The translations under genes and the position numbers were made by a program. Shown piece after piece: positions 1 to 12,300 of a DNA stretch of 64,000 nucleotides; position 1 is the first letter of the stretch, and each line of letters begins with the position of its first letter. The stretch comes from Limnoperna fortunei (Eukaryota > Mollusca > Bivalvia > Mytilida > Modiolidae): assembly GCA_944474755.1 (NCBI GenBank), contig OX104123.1, positions 65,341,898 through 65,405,897 of the forward strand. The letters run 5' to 3'. The notes under the pieces were generated by a model that did no database searches, was not told where the DNA came from, and saw nothing but the letters and a program-made list of their open reading frames with translations.

Positions 1-330
1 CATCATACTTAATTTTGACAGAGGATCTTCCTGTTGCAAATAAAACAAATATTTTTGTGAGCTAATGCTCCCTGATGATATCCCCGCTATGTAACTATAA
101 ACACACAGACCGAAAAGAATATATCCTTATCCACTATTGGGTGTGTAATAAAGGACATAATATGACATGATCCTTCAAAGTTATTGACAAAATTTCAGTA
201 TTGTATGATTTATCATTACTGACGGAAAAATTTAAATGCCATTTTCAAACGTAAACAAATAACGTAAGACGGTAAACAGGAGATATAGGAGTCGAAGTCT
301 GCAAATGAATTCCACAATATGGCATGATCA
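1..330. repeat. Degenerate ~160 bp satellite-like units, left flank
   Basis: This stretch has the hallmarks of the units seen at 2822-3080, for example aaaatttcagtattgta near 187 and a variant of the aacaggaagtag block near 275. It is the left half of an array that was split by the foldback element starting at 339. No coding potential is visible. Confidence 0.55.
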
Positions 331-571
331 TACAAAATCACAGGCACTTGGGGTCAGGATAATTTTTTTATGGAATAAAAAGCCAATAAATGAGTTTACA
401 GTGTGTATTCACTCGTTTGGTAACTAGTCTGACATGTCTCATTGTGAAATATTGACCTCAGAAAATAATAATTTTTTCTTTATTATATAAGAACAAGGCA
501 TGAATCTTATCCAAGTTCTAAAAATAGCTCAAGTTTTATTTACTGGAATCCCCAAGTTTTATTTTAAAAAA

Positions 572-2000
572 TTGAAGAGTGTGCCCATGGGACACGGATG
601 CCCCCGCTAAATGAAGTCCCAAACAGGAAGTAGTTGTCCGACAGGTCTGAAAGCCGCTTAGGACGTACAACTTGTGATACTGAACCACCCTGCCAAATTT
701 CAAATTGTGCTCATGTACGGTTTCTGAGAAAAGCTTGACGGAAATTTTCATACTCATGTTAACACATTTTCATATCGGCCCAGTCGCAAACAGGAAGTAG
801 TTGTAGACAGGTCTGAAAGTCGCTTAGGACGTACAACTTGTGATACTGAACCACCCTGCCAAATTTCAAATTGTGCTGATGTACGGTTTCTGAGAAAAGC
901 TTGACGGAAATTTTCATACTCATGTTAACACATTTTCATATTGGCCCAGTCGCAAACAGGAAGTAGTTGTCCGACAGATCTGAAAGTCGCTTAGGATGTA
1001 GAACTTGTGATACTGAACCACCCTGCAAAATTTCAAATTGTTCTGATGTACGGTTTCTGTGAAAAGCTTGACGGAAATTTTCATACTCATGTAAACACAT
1101 TTTCATATCGGCCCAGTCGCAAACAGGAAGTAGTTGTCCGACAGGTCTGAAAGTCGCTTAGGACGTACAACTTGTGATACTGAACCACCCTGCCAAATTT
1201 CAAATTGTTCTGATGTACGGTTTCTGAGAAAAGCTTGACGGAAATTTTCACACTCATGTTAACACAGTTTCATATTGGCCCAGTCGCAATCAGGAAGTAG
1301 TTGTCCGACAGGTCTGAAAGTCGCTTAGGACGTACAACTTGTGATACTGAACCACCCTGCTAAATTTCAAATTGTTCTGATGTACGGTTTCTGAGAAAAG
1401 CTTGACGGAAATTTTCATACTCATGTTAACACATTTTCATATCGGCCCAGTCGCAAACAGGAAGTAGTTGTCCGACAGGTCTGAAAGTCGCTTAGGACGT
1501 ACAACTTGTGATACTGAACCACCCTGCCAAATTTCAAATTGTTCTGATGTACGGTTTCTGAGAAAAGCTTGACGGAAATTTTCATACTCATGTTAACACA
1601 TTTTCATATCGGCCCAGTCGCAAACAGGAAGTAGTTGTGCGACAGGTCTGAAAGTCGCTTAGGACGTACAACTTGTGATACTGAACCACACTGCCAAATT
1701 TCAAATTGTTCTAATGTACGGTTTCTGAGAAAAGCTTGACGGAAATTTGTACATACAGACGGTCGTATTTACGTACAAATGAAGTCCCAAACAGGAAGTA
1801 GTTGTCCGACAGGTCTGAAATTCGCTTAGGACATACAACTTGTGATACTGAACCACCCTGCCAAATTTCAAATTGTTCTCATGTACGGTTTCTGAGAAAA
1901 GCTTGACGGAAATTTGTTCGGACGTACGTACGTACGGACGGACGGACGGACATGAGTAAAACTTAATGCCCCCCGACATGTCGTCGCGGGGGCATAAAAA
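572..2000. mobile_element. Helentron/HINE-like element with eight tandem 167 bp units
   Basis: Eight direct copies of a ~167 bp unit (marker aacaggaagtagttgt at about 621, 788, 954, 1121, 1288, 1454, 1622 and 1788) lie between two special ends. ATGCCCCCGC (598-607) is exactly inverted as GCGGGGGCAT (1986-1995). The right end also folds as a hairpin (1966-1995, 8 bp stem). A short GGACGG microsatellite (1917-1950) precedes the hairpin. The intact opposite arm of the host foldback shows the empty site (an A-run then CATACC). Small open frames here are by-products of the repeat. Tandem ~160 bp cores within short elements are known from bivalve pearl/HINE elements; that link is inference. Confidence 0.7.
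1966..1995. other. Terminal hairpin of the 572-2000 element
   Basis: ATGCCCCC (1966-1973) pairs perfectly with GGGGGCAT (1988-1995), and the interior contains the palindrome CGACATGTCG. A hairpin close to the end is typical of Helitron-type elements, but a CTRR end is not obvious. Confidence 0.6.
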
Positions 2001-2821
2001 CACACTGTTCCAAGTGTCCAGTCAGGAATGAGCTATGTCCGTTTAATATTTTCTTGATAACTACCATTTAACTTCACTATGTTACATCGTATTTCATTAA
2101 AATTTTGTATTTTCTTCTATCCAAGCGAACAACAATTTTTATCGGGACGGAATTCACTTCAAACATTTGAGGGGAGATAATTTCCCGTACTTAGAGGGTT
2201 CCCGATACGACTGCTTTACATGTAAAGTCTTAGTGAGTACCGTATGCGAAGAGAAATAAGTCTTTATAATAAAACCAATATAACGTATGGATAATCAATG
2301 CCAGAATGTAAACACGATTTCACATATTGAAACAAGAGTATAACTGCATGGTAAGATGTTCAAATTTTAACAGTGAATGTAAATTTACTCTGCAAAATTA
2401 TCTGCCCCTTAATGTTTGAAGTGACTTCCGTCCCGATAAAAATTGTTGTTCACTTGGATAGAAGAAAATACAAAATTTTAATGAAATACGATGTAACATA
2501 GTGAAGTTAAGTGGTAGTTATCAAGAGAAAATTAAACGGACATAGCTCATTCCTGACTGGACACTTGGAACGGTATGTTTTTTAAAATAAAACTTGGGGA
2601 TTCCAATAAATAAAACTTGAGCCATTTTTAGAACTTGGATAAGATTCATGCCTTGTTCTTATATAATAAAGAACAATTTATTATTTTTCTGAGGTCAATA
2701 TTTCACAATGAGACATGTCAGACTAGTTACCAAACGAGTGAATACACACTGTAAGCTCATTTAGTGGCCTTTTATTCCATAAAAAAAAAATAACCTGACC
2801 CCAAGTGCCTGTGTACAAAAT

Positions 2822-3080
2822 TACTGACAAAATTTCAGTGTTGTGTTATATATCATAATTGAGAAAATGTGACAGAAAATGGTTACGGACGGTTGCAAAT
2901 TGACCAATTTGGTTAACAGGAAGTAGGGGTGGTCTGAAAATGAAAATAATCATTCAAAGCTACTGAAAAAATTTCAGTATTGTATCACTTACCATTGCTG
3001 AGAAATACGTGATGGAAAATGGTAACGGGCGCACTAACACATTAACACACTACCACACCGACCAAAAACAGTATAACCAT
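2822..3080. repeat. ~160 bp satellite-like units, right flank
   Basis: Two tandem units with the marker aaaatttcag (near 2829 and 2968) and the block taacaggaagtagg continue the array from 1-330. The motif aacaggaagta is shared with the 167 bp units at 621-1925 and with a monomer at 20570-20740, so all appear to belong to one family. Confidence 0.6.
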
Positions 3081-3387
3081 TTTTACTATACGACGCTGGA
3101 TTATAAAAACAAGAACAGGAAGTACATGGAAACGTACGTTGTACTGCAAATGGGAGATAAATCTTGTTTACCGCAAATAGGAAATAGATTGTTTGACCAC
3201 TTTATTATAATCAGTGTAGTTAATTGATACATTTAAATATTCATTGCATTGTTACTACTTTTTGTAGCTGTGGACATCTTTGTGAAAGATATTGCCGGCA
3301 TGTCGTCATGATGCGTCCCATTATCAAAACAATATTTGACGTGAAATAATGCATGTGCACTATTATACCCAAGGACATATTTATCGT
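3081..3387. other. No recognisable feature
   Basis: AT-rich sequence. Short open frames are present but have no recognisable domain. Confidence 0.4.
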
Positions 3388-3463
3388 GCAGTGAGTGTGG
3401 CACTCTATGTATACATACACGTTACCAGGCTTTCCGTATTATGACATGGCAGTCCCCCCCCCC

Positions 3464-3500
<37 letters not shown>

Positions 3501-3535
3501 GAGAGAGTCTCCCCAATCCTCAACCACGGGACCGA
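3388..3535 (-). mobile_element. SINE-B head fragment with poly(C)/poly(A) tract
   Basis: The text gtgtggcactct...cgttaccaggctttccg matches the head of family B (best copy 38089-38501, read on the minus strand), followed by the block gagagtctccccaatcctc. A homopolymer tract of C11, T, A34 (3454-3499) sits where the family-B copy at 38170 has a G-run. Confidence 0.55.
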
Positions 3536-5000
3536 AATACCGAGTCAAATATATGGTCGAATTAAACAAAGTTAAACGAACGATATCGGTTTAGTTAAAT
3601 TTATAAGGGTTTTTGTAAACAAAAGTTACAATAATAAAGGGAAAAAGTTGGCGTGTTTTATTTGTCTGTACTTTCTGTTTTATTAAAAGCATTATCGTTA
3701 TTTAAGAACGATAACTTTATTATTGAAACACCTTGATTTAATAAAATTCTCTATTATTTCTCTTTTATTAAATCAAATATATATATAAGTATTAACTGTT
3801 ATGAAATCTATAAAATATCTCTTAGTAGACTAGAGTATGTTTATGTAATTTCGTATATATTAAAAACATATATTAAATTATAGTAAGAATTTTATTATTT
3901 TAATACCTCACATCCCACGCCTTAACAGATTAATTTGTATACATAATAAATTGACACGCCATCGAAATATCTTCAAAGAGAGGTTTTGGAATTTACATGT
4001 AAAAGAATTGCTTGGTGGTTTTTGTTTGTTGTCTTTAATTAGAATGCTTTAGAATTGTTACTTGATTTCCGCTTACGTATTGTGATATGGACAGAAATAA
4101 ACAGCTTTATATACTCTATAAAGAGAACAATAACTTTGTCTTGACTTCCTGACATAAATGAAAATTACATTATACTGGTATATTTGCAAATTCGAACTTA
4201 ATTAATCTCGTTAGTCTTTCATGATATCATTTTTGATAACGGTTGATTAATTCTATAAAAAAACACTTTAAAAGAGTTTGACCTTAACTTTACAACAGGC
4301 GATCCACGTGTGAACTTATAAATTGTATCTGTAATGTCGCTGTAGACATACATCATATCAAGTAATCTATCATATGTAGGCGATTAAACATATATTGTTC
4401 AAATAAAACGAAATTAAAAGAGAGATTTTTATAAAATGTGTCTATGGAATATTGCAAACAGAAAAAAACCAGACATTCCACACCCTTCCGCCGGAAGTGA
4501 TGCGAAATCTGCCATTGACAATAACAAATTGTCGGGCTAATGTATCCTTCGTTTCCATTATTATGTAGTAAAACTATTGTTTAATGAAACAAACCCATAA
4601 AATACACTAAGAACCTGCAACTAAGCTAGCAGCTATTCTATACAGTGTACCGTAACACGCGGAGACAACAAAGCTAGGAGCTATTCTATACAGTGTACGG
4701 TAACAAGCGATTAACGATATTCTAATTGCAGCAATTAATAAAAAACACCAAGGAATAAACTGCCTTCCAGAAAATGTTACCATGACTCGACTCACAGAGC
4801 TGCGCAGCGCCTACCCTGTTGTCAATACGGTTTGTGAGATTATAATAGATAATCGTACCGCGAGCTGTGATGGGACATAAGCGTGTATAGGGGTCTTGAA
4901 CCCTAGATCCCCTTCTGTGAAACCAACTCTTACGAGGAAGGAATGGTAGCAAACTCACGTCAATCATATAATATATTTGCGTACACTTCATTTTGGGCTA
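3536..5000. other. AT-rich intergenic DNA with one 48 bp tandem duplication
   Basis: Mostly unique sequence with no coding signal. At 4623-4710 the block gctattctatacagtgta occurs twice at a 48 bp period. Confidence 0.45.
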
Positions 5001-5007
5001 GCTACGC

Positions 5008-5240
5008 CTCTGCACAATAAAGACCTCTTTTGTAGATTTCGAAACAATAGTAGGTGCATTTCAGGCCTTACAATGGTCTCTACACAATACCTATACATTT
5101 CCAATAGCACTTAAACTTTATTTCCAGTTAACTAAATTGTCCGCTTGATTTATTGTTTGTTGACTCGTTCTCGTCATGAAAATATGTAAAATACAGCTCG
5201 ATAGACGCTAAACAACAATTCAATCTATCAACACAGGCAC
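5008..5240 (+). mobile_element. SINE-B 3' portion
   Basis: It matches the 3' half of family B in order: gcacaataaagacctctttt, tgtagatttcgaaa, gatttattgtttgttgac and a diverged tail. The head is missing or unrecognisable. Confidence 0.5.
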
Positions 5241-6182
5241 TATAATGGCTATTCACCGTCATGATATGTGTTAAATGACATGTTAAATGACTTAACTAGC
5301 TTAAAAAAAGACAGACTGAAGTGTTAGATTCTTAAACCATTTTTAGGGTTCAATTGTATGAATTAAATGCATTGACAAATACATGAGTTTGCTTTATAGG
5401 CTGAAATATGATTGGTCAATTAAAAATGGAGCACCTCAGGTTATGAGTAATAGATGGCGCTGTTCACATGACATCTTTTAACGCCGTTAAAAATTCATTA
5501 CTAATTTGTCGTGCCTGAAACTCTTTAAGGAGAACCCTTTGTAAAATCAGTTTATATTCATGCACCTCTGAAATATTTCTTAAATATTTCCTTGATTCCA
5601 TTGCTGTTTTTACTGTAAAGAATGTAAAATTTTATAAACTGTTCAAAGCAAGAAACGCAGAGCCCTTTTGAATGTTTTAAAATACAAATGGTTTATTTAA
5701 TCATTGATTTTTACAGGTAAGTTTCAACTTTTAAGATCTGTTTATTTGATTTGTCTCTTTGCCAAATGAGCACGGCGACTGTCTAAAAGTGGCCATCAAT
5801 TATATCGCCTTGAAATTAAGCTAACGTTCGTCATGTAATCTTTGTGGCTATATAAACCAATAAGATAAAATGTATAAAGGACGAGGTTTGAACCTTTAAT
5901 TTATCATAACATAATGATAAAGCAATAATGTTACTGCTACACCATGCCAGAGTATCACAAAGTGATATAGTCTAAACTAAAAGCTTATTCTCGGTTGTTA
6001 AACAGATCCCAGGAGACTGACTCTTCCAATGACCGCACGAGAAGTTGGTGACCTCGCATAACGACTCCTGGTAAAGATTGCTACATCCGGGTATTTCACC
6101 ACGCAATTGTTTTTGTTTGCAGAGAATAGTTTAATTAAATTAATAGGAATATTCTGTAAATGTATAATTTTGTTTTCTACAG
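5241..6182. other. Upstream flank or intron of the P450; no exon identified
   Basis: I looked for an N-terminal P450 exon (membrane anchor, proline-rich hinge, KYG block) on the + strand here and found none. The sequence may be intron, because the first exon seen begins in phase 0 well inside the protein. Confidence 0.4.
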
Positions 6183-6302
6183 ATATATAATCCATTTCTG
6201 TATTACCCGGATGAATATAGCTTGTTAAATTCTCACGGACCGAAATGGAAAGCCCAGAGAACTGCTGTCGTGGCTGCATTTAATGCAATACCTGTAAACA
6301 TT
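6183..6302 (+). CDS. P450 exon a (B'-C region)
   Basis: Forty codons, phase 0 at both ends, bounded by tttctacag and gtaagt. It carries the C-helix motif GPKWKAQR, in which W and R contact haem propionates in the family. It aligns with the CYP3A segment just after the F-x-NR block, so at least one more coding exon must precede it. Confidence 0.85.
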
Positions 6303-9300
6303 GTAAGTATTTAATTACTTCCTATCTGAGCTTTCTATTATAATGACCGAAGGTTGAGGTAATATGATGGTAGTAATGTGTATATTAGATAACGAATGTA
6401 ATTGATGTAACCCATCATTTTATCTAAAAAGTTTTCAGTTTTGTTAAGTAAAATAATTGTTAAATGCATGGAATCTTTGCTATACAATGATAAGTTACAA
6501 AAATCTAGTTCAATTACATGATATATGTTCCTGTTCAGGATAATTAAACTGCCTTATGTAAACAGAAGCCTCCGTGGCCGAACGATTAAGGTGGTCAGTT
6601 ACCTACTACTATTGGCTACATGGCCTGTTGACTCTGCGTTTCCTCAACACCATGCGTTATGTAAACATCCGGGGCCTCATGATTAAGGTAGTCAGTTACC
6701 TTCTACTATTGGCTACATGGCCTGTTGACTCTGCGTTTCATCAAGACCATGCAACATCCGGGGCCGAACGATTAAGGTAGTCAGTTACCTTCTACTATTG
6801 GCTACATGGCCAGTTGACTCTGCGTTTCCTCAACACTATAAACATGCAACATCCGGGGCCGAATGATTAAGGTAGTCAGTTACCTTCTACTATTGGCTAC
6901 ATGGCCTGTTGACTCTGCGTTTCCTCAACACCATGCAGTTTTAGTGGTGTTCTTGTTGACCAAATTTATCTATCGATTTTGTTGTTTGCTTTATATTGCT
7001 TACATTTTGCAGATAATAAAGAGGCTTTGTAAAGTTGGAGATTCATTGGTAGATATTTTGTCCAAAGCAGTTGCCAAGAAAAACGGATTTGACATCGTTA
7101 GGTATGTACACTAGAACTGGATTCAGGCAACGTAAATCATGGTCAACCTATGTGTTGTTAAAGTACAAAATTTAGGGACAAAGAAATGACTTCTATAGAA
7201 AACCCTCAAGCACAACAGGTATTGTCAATAGAGAAATAAGTAACACGAAAACGTGGTATCCAGTGTTTCAAAACGGCGCGCATGACATCGTAAATTGCGC
7301 CATATAAGACGCTAACTGTGGTGGTGATTGATTGGATGTTTGCTTTTCGTCCAGCGAGCAGTATTTCAGCTTTATTCAGGACAAGAACAATTTAACAAAG
7401 AATAAATCAATGAAGAAGAGGTTGGATGGGATATAGGGCACACAATTTTGACTGACACTGGAGTATTTAGCATTAATAAATCTCCAAAAAGGTGTCTTTA
7501 TAGTGCAAGGAGCGTGGCACTCTTCAAACACGTGACCCACTATGGCCAACGACCAGGCTTTCTGTATTTTGACCTGACAAGCGGGCCTTTCCTATTCTTC
7601 ACCCGGGTCGCACTGCGCTGCCCTGTGGGTCGAGCACTAGGAACACTCTCAGTATATTATCCCAGCCGTGTAGAGGCGAATTCCGCAACAAATATTTACT
7701 GATTGACAGTTATATCAAGATAGAACAATACAAGTTTTAGGTTATTTAATCCGTGGTTACTAATTTTCCAAGTGATAATAGCCCATATCGAGCCTAAATT
7801 TATTTCAAGGCAAAAATTCCCAGTTAAATATTGAAAATACGGACTATTTTAACTGTACATGCATAATACAAAATTACCAGAAAAATTAAACCTGCATATA
7901 CAATTATCTATCAATTATCTATCAAGTATCTGTTTAAACTTGAAATGTATTCACTGTTGACAAGTTGTACTTCTTCAAGTCGATTTAAATTTGTGTGAAT
8001 GTTGAACATGTTTATATAATAATAATATATAAACTAAGTTCTACGGACAAGGTGTGCTGACTAATTAATATACACTATTAATAGATTTATGGTACTTCTG
8101 CAAGATGAAACCAGTAGACACAATATAACTGAAAAAAATGCCCAAAACTTTTGTTAAACCCCAAGAAACAAAACCTTGTAATACTACAGAACATTTAATT
8201 TACTAAAAACATTTGGACATTTTCATAAAATATTCTAGTCTGAATTTTACTGCCGTTATAATCCGAAGATAGTTTTGTGATTTGTCGGATTGCCAAAAAA
8301 GGCGAGGGTACGATTATTCGTTCTAAATGTAATCTTACGCAGAATTATTAAATGTACAATATTTTATTATTCCCGTTAAGGGTGCGATTGAGTTCAATCT
8401 TAATTGACAAGGATAGCCACTTTTCCTACTGAAGGTCCTGAGTTTTCTCCGGGTACTCCGGCTTCCTCCCACAATAAAAACCAGACGCCATGATATAAGC
8501 ATTGCTGAAAGTGTCGCTAAACATCATTAAAACAAAAACAATCAATTATCGGGAACACAAATGTGACACGTGACACATTAATGTGTTGTCAAATGTTGAC
8601 GTAAAAGTTTCAGGCGTTAATTAAAATAATTCTATTTAGGGCTTGAACCAATCACAACAATCTTGTACAAACAAAATGACCCTCGATGACACTAAAGCAT
8701 AACATGCCAAACGGAAAACATTCAACATCTTTATACGTAAGATGAGTAAACAGGCCAATTAACAAGAATCGATTCCTAAGGACAATGACCAAATCACACA
8801 ACACTAAGAATAAATAAGAAAACAAACAAACAACAAAGCTTAGTAACCAAAACATGGCTACACTCGGGTATTTCAAACGAGTAGGTAGAACCTGCACCTA
8901 TTTATACACCCGTCAGGACTCGTATGTTACTTCTTTAGTATAACTTTTCACGGACAGAGATAACACTTAGTAGTTCATGGAAGGGAGATAACATTTACTA
9001 GTTCATGGGAGGGAGATAACACTTTATAGTTTATGGGAGGGAGATAACACTTAGTAGTTCATGGAAGAGAGATAACATATAGTTTATGGGAGGGAGATAA
9101 CACTTATTAGTTCATTGGAAGGAGATAACACTTATTATTACATGAAAAGAATTTTGCGTGTTTTTGATTGGTCTAAAAACAACTTTTTGGTCACGATAAA
9201 TCGCAACAGTACTAAAATCACATAAAATGTGTGTACGCTGCACGATGCCGCTGCATAGCAGTCAAGCGGAATACGATATCGACCCGGTTTTTGTGTTTTA

Positions 9301-12300
9301 GCCAATCAGAACAGCCGTCTTAACAAATTCCTTTGTGCAATCAAATCGATTGTATTAATTGTACATCGTGCGTGACAACAACAAATGGTAGAAACGTCGT
9401 CTCTGTGATTAATTAAAATTCATTTGTACTCTTCTCAATATTAGAAACTGGAATTTTAGGATTACCAGCAAATTGATATCTAAATGCAGTGTTAAATAAA
9501 AATATTAAGGGTAACAACAATTACAAAATGTAAGCAGGGGCTCCAGTAGAAAAGGCATCTTCTGTTTTTCTGATCAAGAGAGATGGTGGTTATTCATGTA
9601 ATAAAACAATTAATCACTTTGATACACGGTCGCTATCAGGATTGATGAGCCCTCAAAAATGTATATTCACCGAGCCGCTAGGTGAATATACATGACCTAC
9701 ATGTTATTAATTGTATAGTAGTTCATGGGAGGGAGATATCACTTATGAGTTCACGAGAGGGTAATAACACTGAGTAGTTCATGGGAGGGAGACACCAGTT
9801 AGTAGTTCATGGGAAGGAGATAACACTTAGTAGATCATGGGTAGGAGATAACACTGAATATTCATGTGAGGGAGATAACACGTGGTAGTTGAAATCTCCA
9901 GTGAATATTTGTACTATAAAGGAAAAAAAAATCGAAATTGTCTGCGTTATCACACGCCCGCTTTGAAGGTCAATAGTGTGTTTTATATTTAGTCGTTAAA
10001 TCCGATCAACCCTTCCTTGTATTCTCAGTTTACTTCGGAATTTTATTTTTTAACTCCATATGCATGTAATTTTGATAATAGTCGTTATTTGTTTTATGAA
10101 TTTAATTGGAAATATAAAAAGAATATTGAAGAATTGCAATTGTTTTGGAGAAGCATGCTTAGTTTTTTTGACATGTATTTATTATAAGAATGAAAGTTAT
10201 ATAAGAACAGTACATGGGTGGTTCTTTCAAAGGGCTTGTCACAAGATACATGTACGATGAGATTTAACACGAGGAATATAATTTATTTTAGAAAATATTG
10301 TCAGACGAAAATGCAGAATAGATAACTTTCTAATGATATTATTGAGGACATAGTAAATAAATATATTAATGTGTCGACATGATTCAAATCGTCAGGTTAC
10401 TTTGAATATGTTGGGATTTATTTTTTTCTGCATGATAGTTATCAAGGGGGATAACTCTATCATTCATATTTCAGCATTATAGACCGATTCCTACTGGATG
10501 CTATTTCCTTCGCTGCTTTTGACTATGAAGTCAACAGTATGCAGAATGAAGATGCTATTTTATTCAAGTTTATGAAAGTGTTTAACGAATCATCTGCAGC
10601 CGATAATCCCATTGCTGGACTGGCACGTAAATATCCAGATGTAGATTTAACATTTTGTTTTTATTTAATCAGTAGTTTGGTGGCACAGTGGTTGAGGTAA
10701 TTATTCATCTACTATTAATCACGTGATTACCAACACTGAAATTTTATGTTCGAGTCATAATGCAGCAGATTAATATAACTTTTAATTTTTAAGGTTTGTC
10801 CGCTTTTCTGTCGATGGTCGGAGCGTTTTCACAGTCGTTATAACGAGTTACAGCTTCTAAGTTGTTAAAACGAGTTAGTTAAGTCGTGATATGAGTTAGC
10901 TATGTCGTTATAACGAGTTATTTAGTTGTTATAACGAGTAAGCTAAGTCGTAATAACGAGTTAGAAAAAAATAAAACACCACCCTGGCACTAATGTGCTT
11001 CCGTACATTTCCTATAGAAGTTTGCTATAATTTGTTTATCATCGGACAGCTTGCAAGGCACAATATCACTATGTAGGAAGTCCGGAAGTTAGTATTAGGA
11101 TACTGAATACGAAGTGAATTTTAATAAAAACATCAAATAATTTGAAGTCATTGTTTCAAGAAAAATAAAAAAGTAATGTGCCAAACCTATTTTATCCTAT
11201 TTATGATTGACATTTAGGAGATCAATGCATTAGTTCTTAGTAGGCGCTCATTCTTTTATCACAAAACTATATTATTTGTATTATTTTAGGCGTGTATGAA
11301 TCCTTGACGCCATTTTTGCAGTTGTTTGACACCAAGCACAGAGATATACATATTCAGCACATACATGAACTAAGGGAGCTAATCCAAACACGCATAAAGA
11401 AGGTAGGAATTACTCTTAACTACCATATTTGCTTAGGTAAGAAAACTGCCAATATGATATATTTGCCGATCCTGCCCAATTCAGAATCTAATATTGACCT
11501 GGTCTGGACCAGTTTAAGCCTGTTATTCATAACTTTTCCAACATTACTATAAATTTCAATTTAGTGGTCATTGAATTATCTTTAATTATAAAATATGCTG
11601 TTAAAAATTTAAGAATTAAATAATTGACTTTTTATACTATTTTTCAATATTTGAAATCTTATGAAACTGGTATTTCAGGATTATCAGCAATTCAATATCA
11701 AAATTCAGTATTAACAGAAAATATTAAGGCTAACCAGCATTACAACAATTACAAAATGTAAGAATCCTCTGTTTTTCTGATGAAGGAAGATGGTAATTTT
11801 ATTCATGTAATAAAATAATTACTGACTTTGATATTCGGTCACTATGAGGATTTCTCAGCTCTCAAAAATGTATATTCACTTAGCCTAGCAGTGAATATTA
11901 CATTTTTTTCTGTCAGATAAATCCTGATAGCAACCTATATCAGAGTAATTAATTGTATAATGTACTTACTGTGGCTTGACACAACTTTATCTTTCACCTA
12001 CACATTAACAAAACCATATACTAGTAGACGACACATAAAAACTTTCCTATGACGTACAACGTACATGGGATACATATATATATACATGTTGTACCATGGG
12101 GCAGCTTTCTAATGAGCTAGCGTTCTAATTGTATAGCTCTCTGATTGGATAGCTTTCTGACTGGATAGCTTTCTACTGGGATAGCTATCTGATTGGACAG
12201 CTCTCTGATCAAATTTAGATGACTAACAACCGTAACCACTCGACCACGTTTTCGTTATGTCAAATTATAAAATGAAAATAAATTTGCTACTTTAGGTGAT

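Larger units (their letters stand above)
339..2813. mobile_element. Long foldback (inverted-repeat) DNA element with 8 bp target duplication
   Basis: The right arm (2396-2813, about 418 bp) is the reverse complement of two left pieces, 339-571 and 2001-2182, so the left arm has been interrupted by the insert at 572-2000. The ends read CACAGGCACTTGGGGTCAGG inward from both sides. TACAAAAT is duplicated exactly outside the ends, at 331-338 and 2814-2821. The central spacer is about 213 bp (2183-2395). An 8 bp duplication fits hAT, while very long arms fit Mutator-like foldbacks; I cannot decide between them. No transposase is visible, so this is a non-autonomous element. Confidence 0.85.

Noticed and set aside
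536..2003. Small minus-strand frames repeated across the 167 bp array
   Set aside because: They are identical pieces of a tandem repeat, with no domain.
3265..3305. Possible upstream P450 exon (tttgtag then VDIFVKDIAG-like codons)
   Set aside because: Only a vague resemblance to the region before the C-helix, an in-frame stop follows almost at once, and no donor fits.
10627..10698. Longer P450 exon c ending at the gtaatt donor at 10699
   Set aside because: Joining to exon d from there creates an immediate stop; the donor at 10627 gives a correct phase and family-like sequence.
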